Assembly: GCA_034382075.1 (NCBI GenBank)
Contig: JAXMOZ010000061.1
Coordinates: 1 to 21,235, forward strand
DNA from: JAEULH01 sp034382075
GTDB lineage: Bacteria > Pseudomonadota > Alphaproteobacteria > Rhodospirillales > Defluviicoccaceae
Length of the DNA: 21,235 bases
Direction of reading: 5' to 3'
The position numbers and the translations under genes are program-made. Positions 7,758 to 15,151 of this stretch are shown here, piece after piece (positions within the stretch are counted from its first letter, which is position 1; the number at the start of each line of letters is the position of its first letter). The notes beneath the pieces are model-generated. The model ran no database searches. It worked only from the letters and a program-made list of their open reading frames with translations, and had not been told where the DNA came from.

Positions 7758-9377
7758 CTATAGAATGAAGTCGCCAGCGACCCACTGGCTCGGGCCGGCG
7801 GCACCGTCCTTGACCAGGATCTCCAACTCCGGATCCAGCGAGCCGCCGGTGTTGGCCCGGACCAAGGTATCGTCGCCGGAGGCAACGACGTGCACCTGGC
7901 CGGGTCCGGTAATGGCGCCGGCGCCTTTGAAGGTGAAGGCCTGGTTGCCCGAAATGCCTGGTTTGGCGTCGATGGTGGCAAGATCGATCCGATCGCCGGC
8001 GGCCTTGCCAACCCCGTCGAAGGCCAGGATCACGTCGCGGTTGGCTTCGCCGGGCGAGGAGTCGGTGACGTCTTTGTAGTCGTAGCGGTCATTCCCGGCT
8101 CCGCCGTCGCAGAGGTCCAACCCGGCGCCGCCCCGGACGGTATCGGCGCCGAGGTCTCCATAGAGCGTATCGTTGCCGGTGCCGCCGTAGACCCGCTCGT
8201 TCCCCGCCCCGCCGCGCAGGGTGTCGTTGTCGCTCTGGCCGTAGAGATTGTCGTTGCCGTCGCCGCCGTAGACCATGTCGTCGCCACCGCCAGCCCAGAT
8301 GTCGTCGTTGCCCGCGTCGCCGTAAACTTCATCCGCGGTGTCGGCTCGATCGTCGATCCCGAGCCCGCCGTGGATCTTGTCGTTGCCGGGGCCGCCGCGA
8401 AGGGTGTCGGTGTCCGTGTCGCCCAGGCCGTCGCGCCTGCCGTAGAGGGTGTCGTTGCCGTCGCCGCCGTCGATCGCGTCGGCAAACGTTCCGCCGTAGA
8501 TCACGTCGTCGCCGCCGGCGCCGTCCAGCCGCTGCACGCCGTCCGTCACTGCCCACCCGAGGATGAGGTTGTCGAGGTCGTTGCCCACCCCGTGCCGATC
8601 CTTGGGGTCGGTGCCATAAATCGCCGGGTTCATCTCCAGCTTTTCAACGTCTGAAGGAAGCGTGTAATCGGTGTCTCGGGCGACAACCGTGTCGTAACCC
8701 TCGTTCGGCCGCTCGACGACGAGGTCTTTCTGTTCATAGACCTCGTACACGTCGTCCCCGGCCCCGCCGACGAGGCGATCGGGGTTGCCGCCGCCCATGG
8801 CGCTGCCGTCGTATTCGACGATCCAGGCCGTTGCCGACAGCTTGTCCGCGCCCGCGCCCCCCTTCAGCGTAACGGTCAGGTCGGTCGGCTGGATGGCCAC
8901 AGAGTCAACGCGCAGGGTGTCCGCGCCGGCACCGCCGGAGCCCACGATGGCGCCCGTCGGCGACCTGCCAGAGTTCACCCCCTGGTCCAGGTCGCCATAG
9001 AAGATGAACTCGATGAGGTCGCGGCCGCCCTCCCCGTACGCGGTGTTCCCGAACGGGTTCTCGCCCCCGGCGTCGCGGCCCTCGATCCGGATCTCGTCGT
9101 TGCCGGCGTCGCCGTGGATCACGTTGCCGGCATTCGGAGTATCCAGATCCACTCCGGCCTGGCCGCGACCCACGTTGTCGCCGATTTCGTCATCGCCGCC
9201 GCCGCCGCGGATGGCGTCGGCGCCGCCACCGCCGTCCAGGATGTCGTTGCCGCGACGACCGTCGAGCGCGTCCGCGTCAGTCGATGGGAAGCTGCCCGCC
9301 GGGACTCTGCCGACGCCCCCGCTGATCTCGCCGGGCGTAATGGTGTCGGCTGCGCTGGTCCCCTTGTAGGTGCCCAT
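7758..9377 (-). CDS. RTX (hemolysin-type) calcium-binding repeat protein, probable type I secretion substrate
   Basis: 539 residues, made almost entirely of RTX nonapeptides of the form GGxGxDxUx, for example GGAGNERVYGGTGNDTLYG and GGPGNDKIHGG, in two blocks (about 25-180 and 285-435). These fold into calcium-binding beta rolls outside the cell. The C-terminal part (AGDRIDLATIDA, GNQAFTF, then a final VAGDFIL) resembles the serralysin/RTX C-terminal domain and ends in the hydrophobic pattern of type I secretion signals. There is no Sec signal. No HExxH metalloprotease motif, lipase motif or other catalytic domain is visible, so an adhesive, matrix or surface-layer role is more likely than an enzyme. 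ATG 9375-9377 is chosen because GGAGAG lies 7 bases upstream; the upstream ATG 9396-9398 lacks a site. No ABC exporter genes are in the window. Confidence 0.88.
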   Translation of the reverse strand: MGTYKGTSAADTITPGEISGGVGRVPAGSFPSTDADALDGRRGNDILDGGGGADAIRGGGGDDEIGDNVGRGQAGVDLDTPNAGNVIHGDAGNDEIRIEGRDAGGENPFGNTAYGEGGRDLIEFIFYGDLDQGVNSGRSPTGAIVGSGGAGADTLRVDSVAIQPTDLTVTLKGGAGADKLSATAWIVEYDGSAMGGGNPDRLVGGAGDDVYEVYEQKDLVVERPNEGYDTVVARDTDYTLPSDVEKLEMNPAIYGTDPKDRHGVGNDLDNLILGWAVTDGVQRLDGAGGDDVIYGGTFADAIDGGDGNDTLYGRRDGLGDTDTDTLRGGPGNDKIHGGLGIDDRADTADEVYGDAGNDDIWAGGGDDMVYGGDGNDNLYGQSDNDTLRGGAGNERVYGGTGNDTLYGDLGADTVRGGAGLDLCDGGAGNDRYDYKDVTDSSPGEANRDVILAFDGVGKAAGDRIDLATIDAKPGISGNQAFTFKGAGAITGPGQVHVVASGDDTLVRANTGGSLDPELEILVKDGAAGPSQWVAGDFIL

Positions 9378-9494
9378 GTCAACTCTCCACCCCAACATGC
9401 TGCGGCCTCAGGACACACCACGCGCCCCTCCCGGCCACGAACATCTCGAAGGCGGAAGTCCCCCCGTTGTGACCGCCGCTCACTCTGGCGGCAC

Positions 9495-9545
9495 AGGTCC
9501 TTAACGGACCTTCCAGTACGAATAATCATACGCACTTTAGCGAAC
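9495..9545 (-). promoter_or_regulatory. Candidate regulatory region upstream of the RTX gene
   Basis: The stretch holds a 6-bp hairpin with a 5-base loop (9495-9511, AGGTCC/GGACCT) and beside it an AT-rich imperfect palindrome at about 9516-9531 (GTACGAATAATCATAC), in otherwise GC-rich DNA. It lies about 120-170 bp upstream of the RTX start, so it could carry a promoter or operator with a long leader. No convincing -35/-10 pair was found. Confidence 0.3.
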
Positions 9546-9558
9546 ACCTGTAAACGGC

Positions 9559-9600
9559 CGCCCGCTTACTGCGGGCGTACTGGCGCAGCATTGCGCCAGT
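9559..9600 (-). terminator. Tandem hairpins downstream of the helicase gene
   Basis: Two perfect hairpins sit back to back 48 bp behind the helicase stop: 9579-9600 (9-bp stem, 4-base loop) and 9559-9577 (7-bp stem, 5-base loop). On the minus strand they come in that order and are followed by GTTTACA without a long T-run. They probably end or protect the helicase transcript. Confidence 0.55.
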
Positions 9601-9647
9601 CTTACCGCTGTCTATGGTCACGCTTGCACAGATCCTTGCGCGCCACG

Positions 9648-12386
9648 TCAGGGCGCCAGCAGCGCCCGCGTCTGCGCAATCGCGTCGCTCAGGCCCACCC
9701 GGCTGACCCGCACGCCCGGCGGGAAGGCGCCGAGCAGCCGGCTCGGCAACTGCCGGTCCAGCATCACGAACACGCCGCGGTCGTCGGCATGGCGGATCAG
9801 CCGGCCATAGGCCTGCTTCAGCCGGAGCCGGGTCAGCATCTCGTCGTAGGCTCTGCCGCCGAACGCTTCGCGCCTGGCGCGGTGGACGATGTCGGGCCTG
9901 GGCCACGGTACCCGGTCGAAGACGATCAGCCGCAGCGAGCGGCCGGGGACGTCGACGCCGTCGCGCACCGCGTCGGTGCCGAGCAGGCAGGCGTTCTCCT
10001 CGGCGCGGAAGATGTCGATCAGCGTGCCGATGTCCATGGCGTCGACGTGCTGCGCGTACAGCCTGAGGCCCGCCGCGCCGAGGTCGGCGGCGATGCGGGC
10101 ATGGACCGCGCGCAGCCTGGTAATCGCCGTGAACAGGCCGAGGCCGCCCCCGCCCGAGGCCAGGAACAGCTCGCGATAGGCGGCGGCGATTTGCGCCGGG
10201 TCGTCGCGGGCGACGTCGCCGATGACGATGACCCGGGTGTGCCTGGGGTAGTCGAAGGGCGAGGCGACGGCGGAAAGCAGCGGCGGCGACGCCAAGTGCT
10301 GCACGCCAGTGCGTCGCTCGGCGGCCTCCCAATCGGCGTCGTCGTCGCCGGTGCCGTCCTTCAGCGTCGCCGAGGTGATGGCTGCGCCGTGCGCCGGCGT
10401 GAGGACCACGGCGGCGAAGGGCGCGGTGGGGTCGAGCCAGTGGCGGCGGAAGGAGGCGTCGATCTCCCGGCCCCCGATCCGGTCGATGGCGAACCAGTCG
10501 ACGTACTCCGCGGGCGTGTTGGTCGCCAGCGAGCGCAGCATCGCCCGCCAGCCGCCGACCGGGGCGACGGCGCGCCGCTCCAGCGCCCGGCAGGTGCTGT
10601 CGAGCCGCTGCCGGGTGGCGGTATCGAGGCTCGCCGCCTTCTCGTCGAGGATCCGCCGGGCAGCCGCTGCAAGCTGGCGAAGCGGCGCGTCCAGCCGTGC
10701 CAGCGCCACCTCGAAGCGCTCGGCCGCCTCCAGCAGTCCCGGCACCGCCGGGCGGACCGCGGCCTCGAGGCTGTAGCCCGGATCGCCGTCCGGACAGCGG
10801 GCGTGGACCTGCTGGCGAACGAGCGCGAGGAAGGCTTCTCCCGCGCCGGCCGGCATGCCGGCGCCGAGGCGGGTGCGCCAGCCGGGGCCGGGAAGGACGC
10901 CGGCGGCGGCGACGATTTCGTCAAGGGCAGCGGCGGCGGACCGGTCGTCGGCGACGAGATCGGCGAGCCGCTCACGCAAACCCCGCCGGCGCGACCTCCG
11001 GCCGTCCTCGGCGCCCCGCAACCAGCGGCGCAGCTCCGCCGTCTCGAGCCCGGACAGCGCCAGCGAAAAGGCGGCGTCGGCGGCGTCGAACAGGTGGTGG
11101 CCCTCGTCGAAGACATAACGAAGCGGGATGCGGCCGTCGTCGCCGCCCCGCGCCGCCTGGGCCATCACCAGGGCGTGGTTGGCGACGACGATGTCGGCGC
11201 GCCGCGCCCGGCGGATGGTGCGTTCGATGAAGCATTTCCGATAGTGCCGACAGGCGCTGTAGATGCATTCGCCGCGGGTGTCGGTGAGGTTGAGGGTGAA
11301 CTGCGGGCCGAGCAGGTCGGCGAGCCAGCCGGGGAAGTCGCCGCCGTGCATGTCGCCGTCGCGGGTCACCGCCGCCCAGCGGGCGACCAGCCCGAGCGCC
11401 ACCCTTTCCGCGGTCGGAACGGCGGCGCCCGCGGCGACGGCGTCTTCCAGGTTCAGGAGGCAGAGGATGTTCTCCCTGCCCTTGCGGATGACGACGTGGC
11501 GCGCCTTCTCGGCGAAGTTGGGATAGGCGCGGTCGAGCTCGCGGTCGATCTGCCGCTGCAAGGCGCGGGTGTAGGTGCTGAGCCAGACCGGCGCCCGGTT
11601 CTTCCGCGCCCAGACGCTGGCGGGGGCGATGTAGCCGACTGTCTTGCCGACGCCGGTGCCGGCCTCGGCGAGCACCACCTTGGGCTCCCCCGCCCGTTCG
11701 CGCGGAGCGAAGGCATGGGCGACGGCGGACACGTAGGTGAGCTGCTCCGCCCGCGGCTGCGTCCCGGTGCCCAGAAGCCGGACCAGCCGGGCGCGGGCCT
11801 CGACCGGCTCCACCGGCCAGCTGTCCGGGGGCGCGTCGGGCGGCGGCTCGTCCCATTCGCGCAAGCGCCGCCAGACCTTGAGCCCGGAGACCGGGTCGCC
11901 GCGGGCGGGCGACGACGTCCCCAAGGCCGAGAGCACCGCGAGACCCCAAGGCCAGCGCGCCTCGGCCATGGCCTGGGCGACCGGCTCGGCATCGACGCCG
12001 GGCGAGGCGACCAGCTCGGCCAACAGCGCGCGGGCGGCGGCGATCAGGGTCGCCGCCTCGCCCTCCAGGCTCGATGGCGGGGTCAACAGCAGGGCGTCGG
12101 CAAGGCCGCGGGGCGTCGGCACGCAGAACCGGGCCGGGCGGACGAAGGCGAAGAGTTCGAGCAGGTCCAGGCAGGCGAAGCGGCTGCGGCCCAGCCTGCG
12201 GGCGACGGCACGGCCGTGGCAGACCAGCGGCACCGCGCCCCGGTCGATGCGGCGCGCCGCCTCGACCGGATCGAGGAGGGCGACCTCGCCGTCGGCGGAC
12301 AGCCACGCGGCTTGCGTGATCCCGACCGCCAGCGCCGGCGCGTCGGGGAGCCGCGCCTGGGCGGCGGCACGTACGGCACGATCCAT
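9648..12386 (-). CDS. DinG/XPD-type ATP-dependent DNA helicase with Fe-S cluster cysteines
   Basis: 912 residues. About 1-200 is an N-terminal extension shared by alphaproteobacterial relatives (CLDLLELFAFVRPARFCVPT). The Walker A motif is EAGTGVGKT, with Lys at 248. Four cysteines at 309, 374, 379 and 385 (the last three in CIYSACRHYRKC) are placed as in the 4Fe-4S domain of XPD and DinG. The DEAH-type box is DEGH at 427-430. The C-terminal helicase half ends with QAYGRLIRHADDRG, the equivalent of motif VI. Such proteins unwind DNA or R-loops from 5' to 3' using ATP. ATG 12384-12386 is chosen because homologous sequence begins there; an in-frame extension to 12581 looks non-coding and would run into the divergent gene. 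Its last 61 coding bases are duplicated in two pieces downstream. The 99-bp gap to the divergent gene at 12486 must contain both promoters. Confidence 0.88.
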   Translation of the reverse strand: MDRAVRAAAQARLPDAPALAVGITQAAWLSADGEVALLDPVEAARRIDRGAVPLVCHGRAVARRLGRSRFACLDLLELFAFVRPARFCVPTPRGLADALLLTPPSSLEGEAATLIAAARALLAELVASPGVDAEPVAQAMAEARWPWGLAVLSALGTSSPARGDPVSGLKVWRRLREWDEPPPDAPPDSWPVEPVEARARLVRLLGTGTQPRAEQLTYVSAVAHAFAPRERAGEPKVVLAEAGTGVGKTVGYIAPASVWARKNRAPVWLSTYTRALQRQIDRELDRAYPNFAEKARHVVIRKGRENILCLLNLEDAVAAGAAVPTAERVALGLVARWAAVTRDGDMHGGDFPGWLADLLGPQFTLNLTDTRGECIYSACRHYRKCFIERTIRRARRADIVVANHALVMAQAARGGDDGRIPLRYVFDEGHHLFDAADAAFSLALSGLETAELRRWLRGAEDGRRSRRRGLRERLADLVADDRSAAAALDEIVAAAGVLPGPGWRTRLGAGMPAGAGEAFLALVRQQVHARCPDGDPGYSLEAAVRPAVPGLLEAAERFEVALARLDAPLRQLAAAARRILDEKAASLDTATRQRLDSTCRALERRAVAPVGGWRAMLRSLATNTPAEYVDWFAIDRIGGREIDASFRRHWLDPTAPFAAVVLTPAHGAAITSATLKDGTGDDDADWEAAERRTGVQHLASPPLLSAVASPFDYPRHTRVIVIGDVARDDPAQIAAAYRELFLASGGGGLGLFTAITRLRAVHARIAADLGAAGLRLYAQHVDAMDIGTLIDIFRAEENACLLGTDAVRDGVDVPGRSLRLIVFDRVPWPRPDIVHRARREAFGGRAYDEMLTRLRLKQAYGRLIRHADDRGVFVMLDRQLPSRLLGAFPPGVRVSRVGLSDAIAQTRALLAP
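9655..9715 (-). repeat. 61-bp helicase 3' end, source of the two downstream half-copies
   Basis: Bases 9655-9683 equal 1360-1388 (29 bp) and bases 9685-9715 equal 7596-7626 (31 bp). Only base 9684 lies between the two matched halves. All copies have the same orientation. The distances are 8,295 bp between the inner halves and 2,089 bp between the outer halves. The split of one continuous sequence into two remote halves is unlikely to be chance. Confidence 0.85.
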
Positions 12387-12485
12387 GGGGCTCAATATAA
12401 CCGAGGGCAGGCTGGCGGGCAGGGCCGTCACGCTTGGCGGCCCCAAAGGTCCGGCGGTCCGCATCGTCGTCGTTCGGGAGATGTG

Positions 12486-12920
12486 ATGGACGACACAGCG
12501 GCCAGCGTGACGAAGCACTATTATTGGCCCCAAATTCCGGTCCAGCGAGATGGAAGTCACATCATGTTTAGGGTTGCACAAAAGAAACTAACCATAGAAG
12601 AAAAATTTCGTGCCGTATTCTCTGATGTCGCCATCGGGACGGTTCTCAGCGCGAGCGAGATCGTGGCGAAGGTCGTTAAGGTCTATCCGGACGTGAGCGA
12701 AAATAGCGTCCTACCGGCGGACAGGTGCTATAATATCACCAACGCTGGCCTTGCCTACGACCACAGCTTCCGGATCTTCGAGCACGTTGAAAGGGCAGTG
12801 TACCGCTACCTTGGCGAGAAGTATCCCTACTGTGGCAAGGTAACCTGGAAGGACGAACCGTGCGGGTCTTGGGCCGACGGTGTGCTGGAAAAGGGCGAGA
12901 ACTGGCCGTACCGCAGATGA
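12486..12920 (+). CDS. Hypothetical protein with a small wHTH-like domain, probably acquired
   Basis: 144 residues. ATG 12486 follows GGGAG (12477-12481); a second possible start is ATG 12564. The region from about residue 35 (TIEEKFRAVFSDVAIGTVLS) through the segment SVLPADRCYN to KYPYCGKVTW looks like a domain I have seen in short proteins and in parts of defence-linked or restriction-linked proteins, of the pattern start-of-helix, LPSDxCYN and YLGExYPYxG. I cannot name the family. The first 100 codons are much less GC-biased than the neighbours (for example AAAAGAAACTAACCATAG), which suggests horizontal transfer. It is divergent from the helicase and followed by a broken gene. There is no signal peptide or membrane segment. 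A nucleic-acid-related role is a guess. Confidence 0.65.
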   Translation: MDDTAASVTKHYYWPQIPVQRDGSHIMFRVAQKKLTIEEKFRAVFSDVAIGTVLSASEIVAKVVKVYPDVSENSVLPADRCYNITNAGLAYDHSFRIFEHVERAVYRYLGEKYPYCGKVTWKDEPCGSWADGVLEKGENWPYRR

Positions 12921-13000
12921 GTGCCCGAGCCCTCCGGAGCCGCCGGAGAGGTGGGCGAGCCGGGCATCCTGCCATAATCTACACCAATCCGGTGAGGGCT

Positions 13001-13190
13001 ATGCTCCAATTCAGGCCCAACTGCGAGGCCTGCGACCGGAACTTGCCGCCGGGCGCGCAGGACGCGGATCTGCAGCTATGAGCTGCACGTTCTGCGCCGA
13101 GTACGTCGAGAACATTCTCCACAACGTGTGCCCCAACTGCGCCGGCGGCTTCGTGGCGAGGCCGATCCGCCCGTCCTCCCCACTTCGCGG
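13001..13190 (+). pseudogene. Frameshifted DUF1272 (small Cys-rich) gene
   Basis: ATG 13001 follows GGTGAGGG and begins MLQFRPNCEACDRNLPPG, the typical DUF1272 start with its first CxxC. The frame then stops at TGA 13079-13081. The rest of the family sequence, SCTFCAEYVENILHNVCPNC and GGFVARPIRP, continues in another frame from about 13081. Compared with the family pattern (DARICSYECTFC), two bases appear lost near 13066 and one gained near 13083, a net shift of one base. A complete product therefore cannot be made without a frameshift. The right end runs into a repeat and has no clear original stop, so the end given is approximate. Intact relatives are about 75 residues long and probably bind zinc through the cysteines. 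A sequencing error cannot be excluded. Confidence 0.7.
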
Positions 13191-13257
13191 GGTGCGCCGC
13201 TTCGCGGTGCACCCCTCTCCCACGGTTTCGCCGCGAGCGAGGCCAAGTGCGGCAAGT

Positions 13258-13295
13258 CCCCTCTCCCACGCGCGGAACGGGCAAGCGGGAGAGGG
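13258..13295. repeat. Dispersed palindrome between the convergent genes
   Basis: The arms CCCTCTCCC (ending at 13267) and GGGAGAGGG (13287-13295) pair around a GC-rich loop, followed by TCGGGGTGAGGG. This arrangement is a common intergenic repeat in GC-rich proteobacteria. It lies 30 bp downstream of the PSRP gene stop and behind the DUF1272 relic, so it may also act as a terminator for both strands. Confidence 0.65.
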
Positions 13296-13325
13296 TCGGG
13301 GTGAGGGTCCTTTTTGGGCCCGACC

Positions 13326-14147
13326 TTACTCCGCCCGGGCGATGCGCTCCGCAAGCAGCTTCATGATCCTGTTCGCGGTCTGCTCGATCGGGCGGTTGGT
13401 GACGTCGATCACCGGCCAGCGGTTGCGGGCGAACAGCCTGCGGGCGTCGCGGACCTCGGTTTGCACCGCCTCGTCGGCGGCGTAGTCGGTTTCGCGCTCC
13501 TCGCTCAGCATCCTGAGCCTCGCCCCGCGGACCCGGGCGAGATGCGCCGGGTTGACGGTGAGACCAACGATCAGCGGGTTGCGCGCCTCCACCAGCCCCT
13601 GGGGCAGCGGCACGCCCGGGACCAGCGGCACGTTGGCGGCCTTGATCCCGTGCGAGGCGAGGTAAAGGCACGTCGGCGTTTTCGTCGCCCGGGAGACGCC
13701 GACCAGGATCACGTCGGCGTCGTCGAGATGCTCGGCGGAGATGCCGTCGTCGTGGCTCAGCGTGTATTTCATCGCCTCGACCCGGCGGAAGTAGTCCTCG
13801 TCCATCAGGTCGCGGGCGCTGGCGCGGAAGCGGATGCTGGCGCCGTAGTACTCGGCGAGGTCGGGAACGAACGGCTCGAGGACGAAGCGGCAGGGGACGT
13901 CGAGCCGGGTACAACCCTCCTCGAGAGCCCCGCGGACCTCGCGGTCCGCGACCGAATGCAGGACATAGCCGCGGCGGGTCGCGATGACCCCGAGGATGTC
14001 GGCGGCCTGGCCAAGGTTACGCACCATCTTCCATAGCCGCATGTCGATCGACACGCCGTCGAGCTGGGCCACGGTGTTGCGGGCGAGAAGCTCGACCAGC
14101 TCGCCCGAGGCATGGGAGACGAGGTAGAGGATCGGCGGGCTGTTCAC
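13326..14147 (-). CDS. ppsR: PEP synthase / pyruvate phosphate dikinase regulatory protein (kinase-phosphorylase, DUF299)
   Basis: 273 residues, the usual length of this family. The nucleotide-binding P-loop reads GVSRATKTPTCLYLA with Lys at 156. The N-terminal pattern ILYLVSHASGELVELLARN and the C-terminal part (WPVIDVTNRPIEQTANRIM) are also typical. These bifunctional enzymes inactivate PEP synthase or PPDK by ADP-dependent threonine phosphorylation and reactivate it by Pi-dependent phosphorolysis, so they switch carbon flow at the PEP-pyruvate node. The start is GTG 14145-14147, preceded by GAGGAA at about 9 bases. Neither target enzyme is encoded in this window, so which one it controls is open. 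The symbol follows the family name; family assignment is firm. Confidence 0.9.
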   Translation of the reverse strand: MNSPPILYLVSHASGELVELLARNTVAQLDGVSIDMRLWKMVRNLGQAADILGVIATRRGYVLHSVADREVRGALEEGCTRLDVPCRFVLEPFVPDLAEYYGASIRFRASARDLMDEDYFRRVEAMKYTLSHDDGISAEHLDDADVILVGVSRATKTPTCLYLASHGIKAANVPLVPGVPLPQGLVEARNPLIVGLTVNPAHLARVRGARLRMLSEERETDYAADEAVQTEVRDARRLFARNRWPVIDVTNRPIEQTANRIMKLLAERIARAE

Positions 14148-14284
14148 TCGTGTCGTTCCTCGAGGGCGCCTGCCGCCGAGGCTGCGGTCCGGGCGGAGGC
14201 GGCCGGTGCGGACGGCGGTGTCGGGGGTTATACCCGCAACGCGCGCCCGCGGATCGAGTGAATCTTGTTACGGCAACGAACGCC

Positions 14285-14313
14285 GGTGGCGGCGGCGGTG
14301 GCGGCGGCGGAGG
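14285..14313. repeat. GGC-rich simple repeat
   Basis: A run of GGTGGC/GGC triplets in the 255-bp gap between the PSRP start and the DUF4383 gene. It is low-complexity sequence; no promoter or gene was recognised around it. Confidence 0.6.
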
Positions 14314-14402
14314 CCGGCGGCGCCTTTGCCGCCGGCGACGGCTGGTCGAGGCCAGGCGCTGCCGCCGTTGCCCGTCCCGCCGTTGGTGTCCCCTCTCGCC
14401 GT

Positions 14403-14834
14403 TTACAGCCTGCCGGTCGCCGTCGCCGGCCGATCCTCGGCCGGCCGCGAGAAGAAGCCGAAGTAAGCAGCGACGGCCGCGAGAACGGCGTGCAGCCAGA
14501 CGTCATGACCATAAAGCGGAACCAGCCCGAACAGCGTGTTCAGCCCCGGGATCAGACCGAAGACCATGAGCGCCGCGTAGGCGATCGCGACCACGCGGGC
14601 GTAAAGGCGGGCGTTGGAGAAGCTCCGGTAGGCGGCAATGCCGCCGATGCCGAAGATGATGTGCACGAGGTTGTGCAAGCCGTTGATCGGGAACAACCCG
14701 AACAGGTGGCCCGTGGTGGCCGCCGCGTGCTCCGACGGGACGTCCACCGGCGCGACCAGGCCGGGAACGAAGCCGGCAACGCCGACGAGAAGGAAAACGA
14801 TGCCGTAGATGAGCGCGAAGTAGCGAACGTTCAT
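14403..14834 (-). CDS. DUF4383 small integral membrane protein
   Basis: 143 residues with four hydrophobic segments: about 3-25 (YFALIYGIVFLLVGVAGFVP), 48-70, 78-98 and 105-125. The pattern of helix 1, then GHLFGLFPINGLHNLVHIIF and RSFSNARLYARVVAI, is that of DUF4383 membrane proteins, whose function is unknown. ATG 14832-14834 follows GGAGG by 9 bases. The frame is open further upstream, but that extension is Arg/Pro-rich and looks non-coding. It stands alone between the PSRP and SDR genes on the same strand, with more than 250 bp on each side, so it probably has its own promoter. Confidence 0.8.
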   Translation of the reverse strand: MNVRYFALIYGIVFLLVGVAGFVPGLVAPVDVPSEHAAATTGHLFGLFPINGLHNLVHIIFGIGGIAAYRSFSNARLYARVVAIAYAALMVFGLIPGLNTLFGLVPLYGHDVWLHAVLAAVAAYFGFFSRPAEDRPATATGRL

Positions 14835-15151
14835 GATGATGTGCCTCCAAATCCGGTTCGGTTCGATGTCCCCGTCCCACGCGGCCGCGGCGTGATCGAT
14901 CGGCCCGCGCCGCTTGGCTCGGGGCGGGGGGCGTCTCGCCCGCCCCGGCCGGGAGAGCCAACGCCAGCGCGTCCGCGGTGCGAGGCCTGCGCGCCCAGGC
15001 CCGAAGGTGCTCGCTTCGGCGGACGCCCGCGGGGACGGGTGTTGCTGCACCAGCACCACAAACAACGCGGGTGCAGCGCCGGTGTTCCGTTTCGGGAGGG
15101 CGATTTGCCGCGCCAGCCGTGCCGTAAGGCAGGTGGGCGGGCTCTACGATC
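14835..15151. other. 317-bp GC-rich gap without a recognised gene
   Basis: Frames are open on both strands here, but their translations are Arg/Pro/Ala-rich, typical of shadow frames in GC-rich DNA. The part at 14930-14960 (GGGGCGG... CCGCCCCGG) can form GC-rich hairpins. It must contain the promoter of the DUF4383 gene and the 3' end of the SDR transcript, but no clear signal was identified. Confidence 0.5.

Noticed and set aside
8030..9370. Regularly spaced repeats that could look like a CRISPR array
   Set aside because: They are coding repeats of RTX nonapeptides in one long frame; spacing and sequence are not constant and there are no unique spacers.
9114..12485. Very long plus-strand open frame across the RTX and helicase genes
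   Set aside because: It is the antisense shadow of two well-supported genes; only its last part (12486-12920) has a ribosome site and protein-like sequence and is called separately.
14150..14569. Gly/Arg-rich plus-strand frame over the GGC repeat
   Set aside because: Low-complexity translation, no ribosome site, and it runs into the DUF4383 gene on the other strand.
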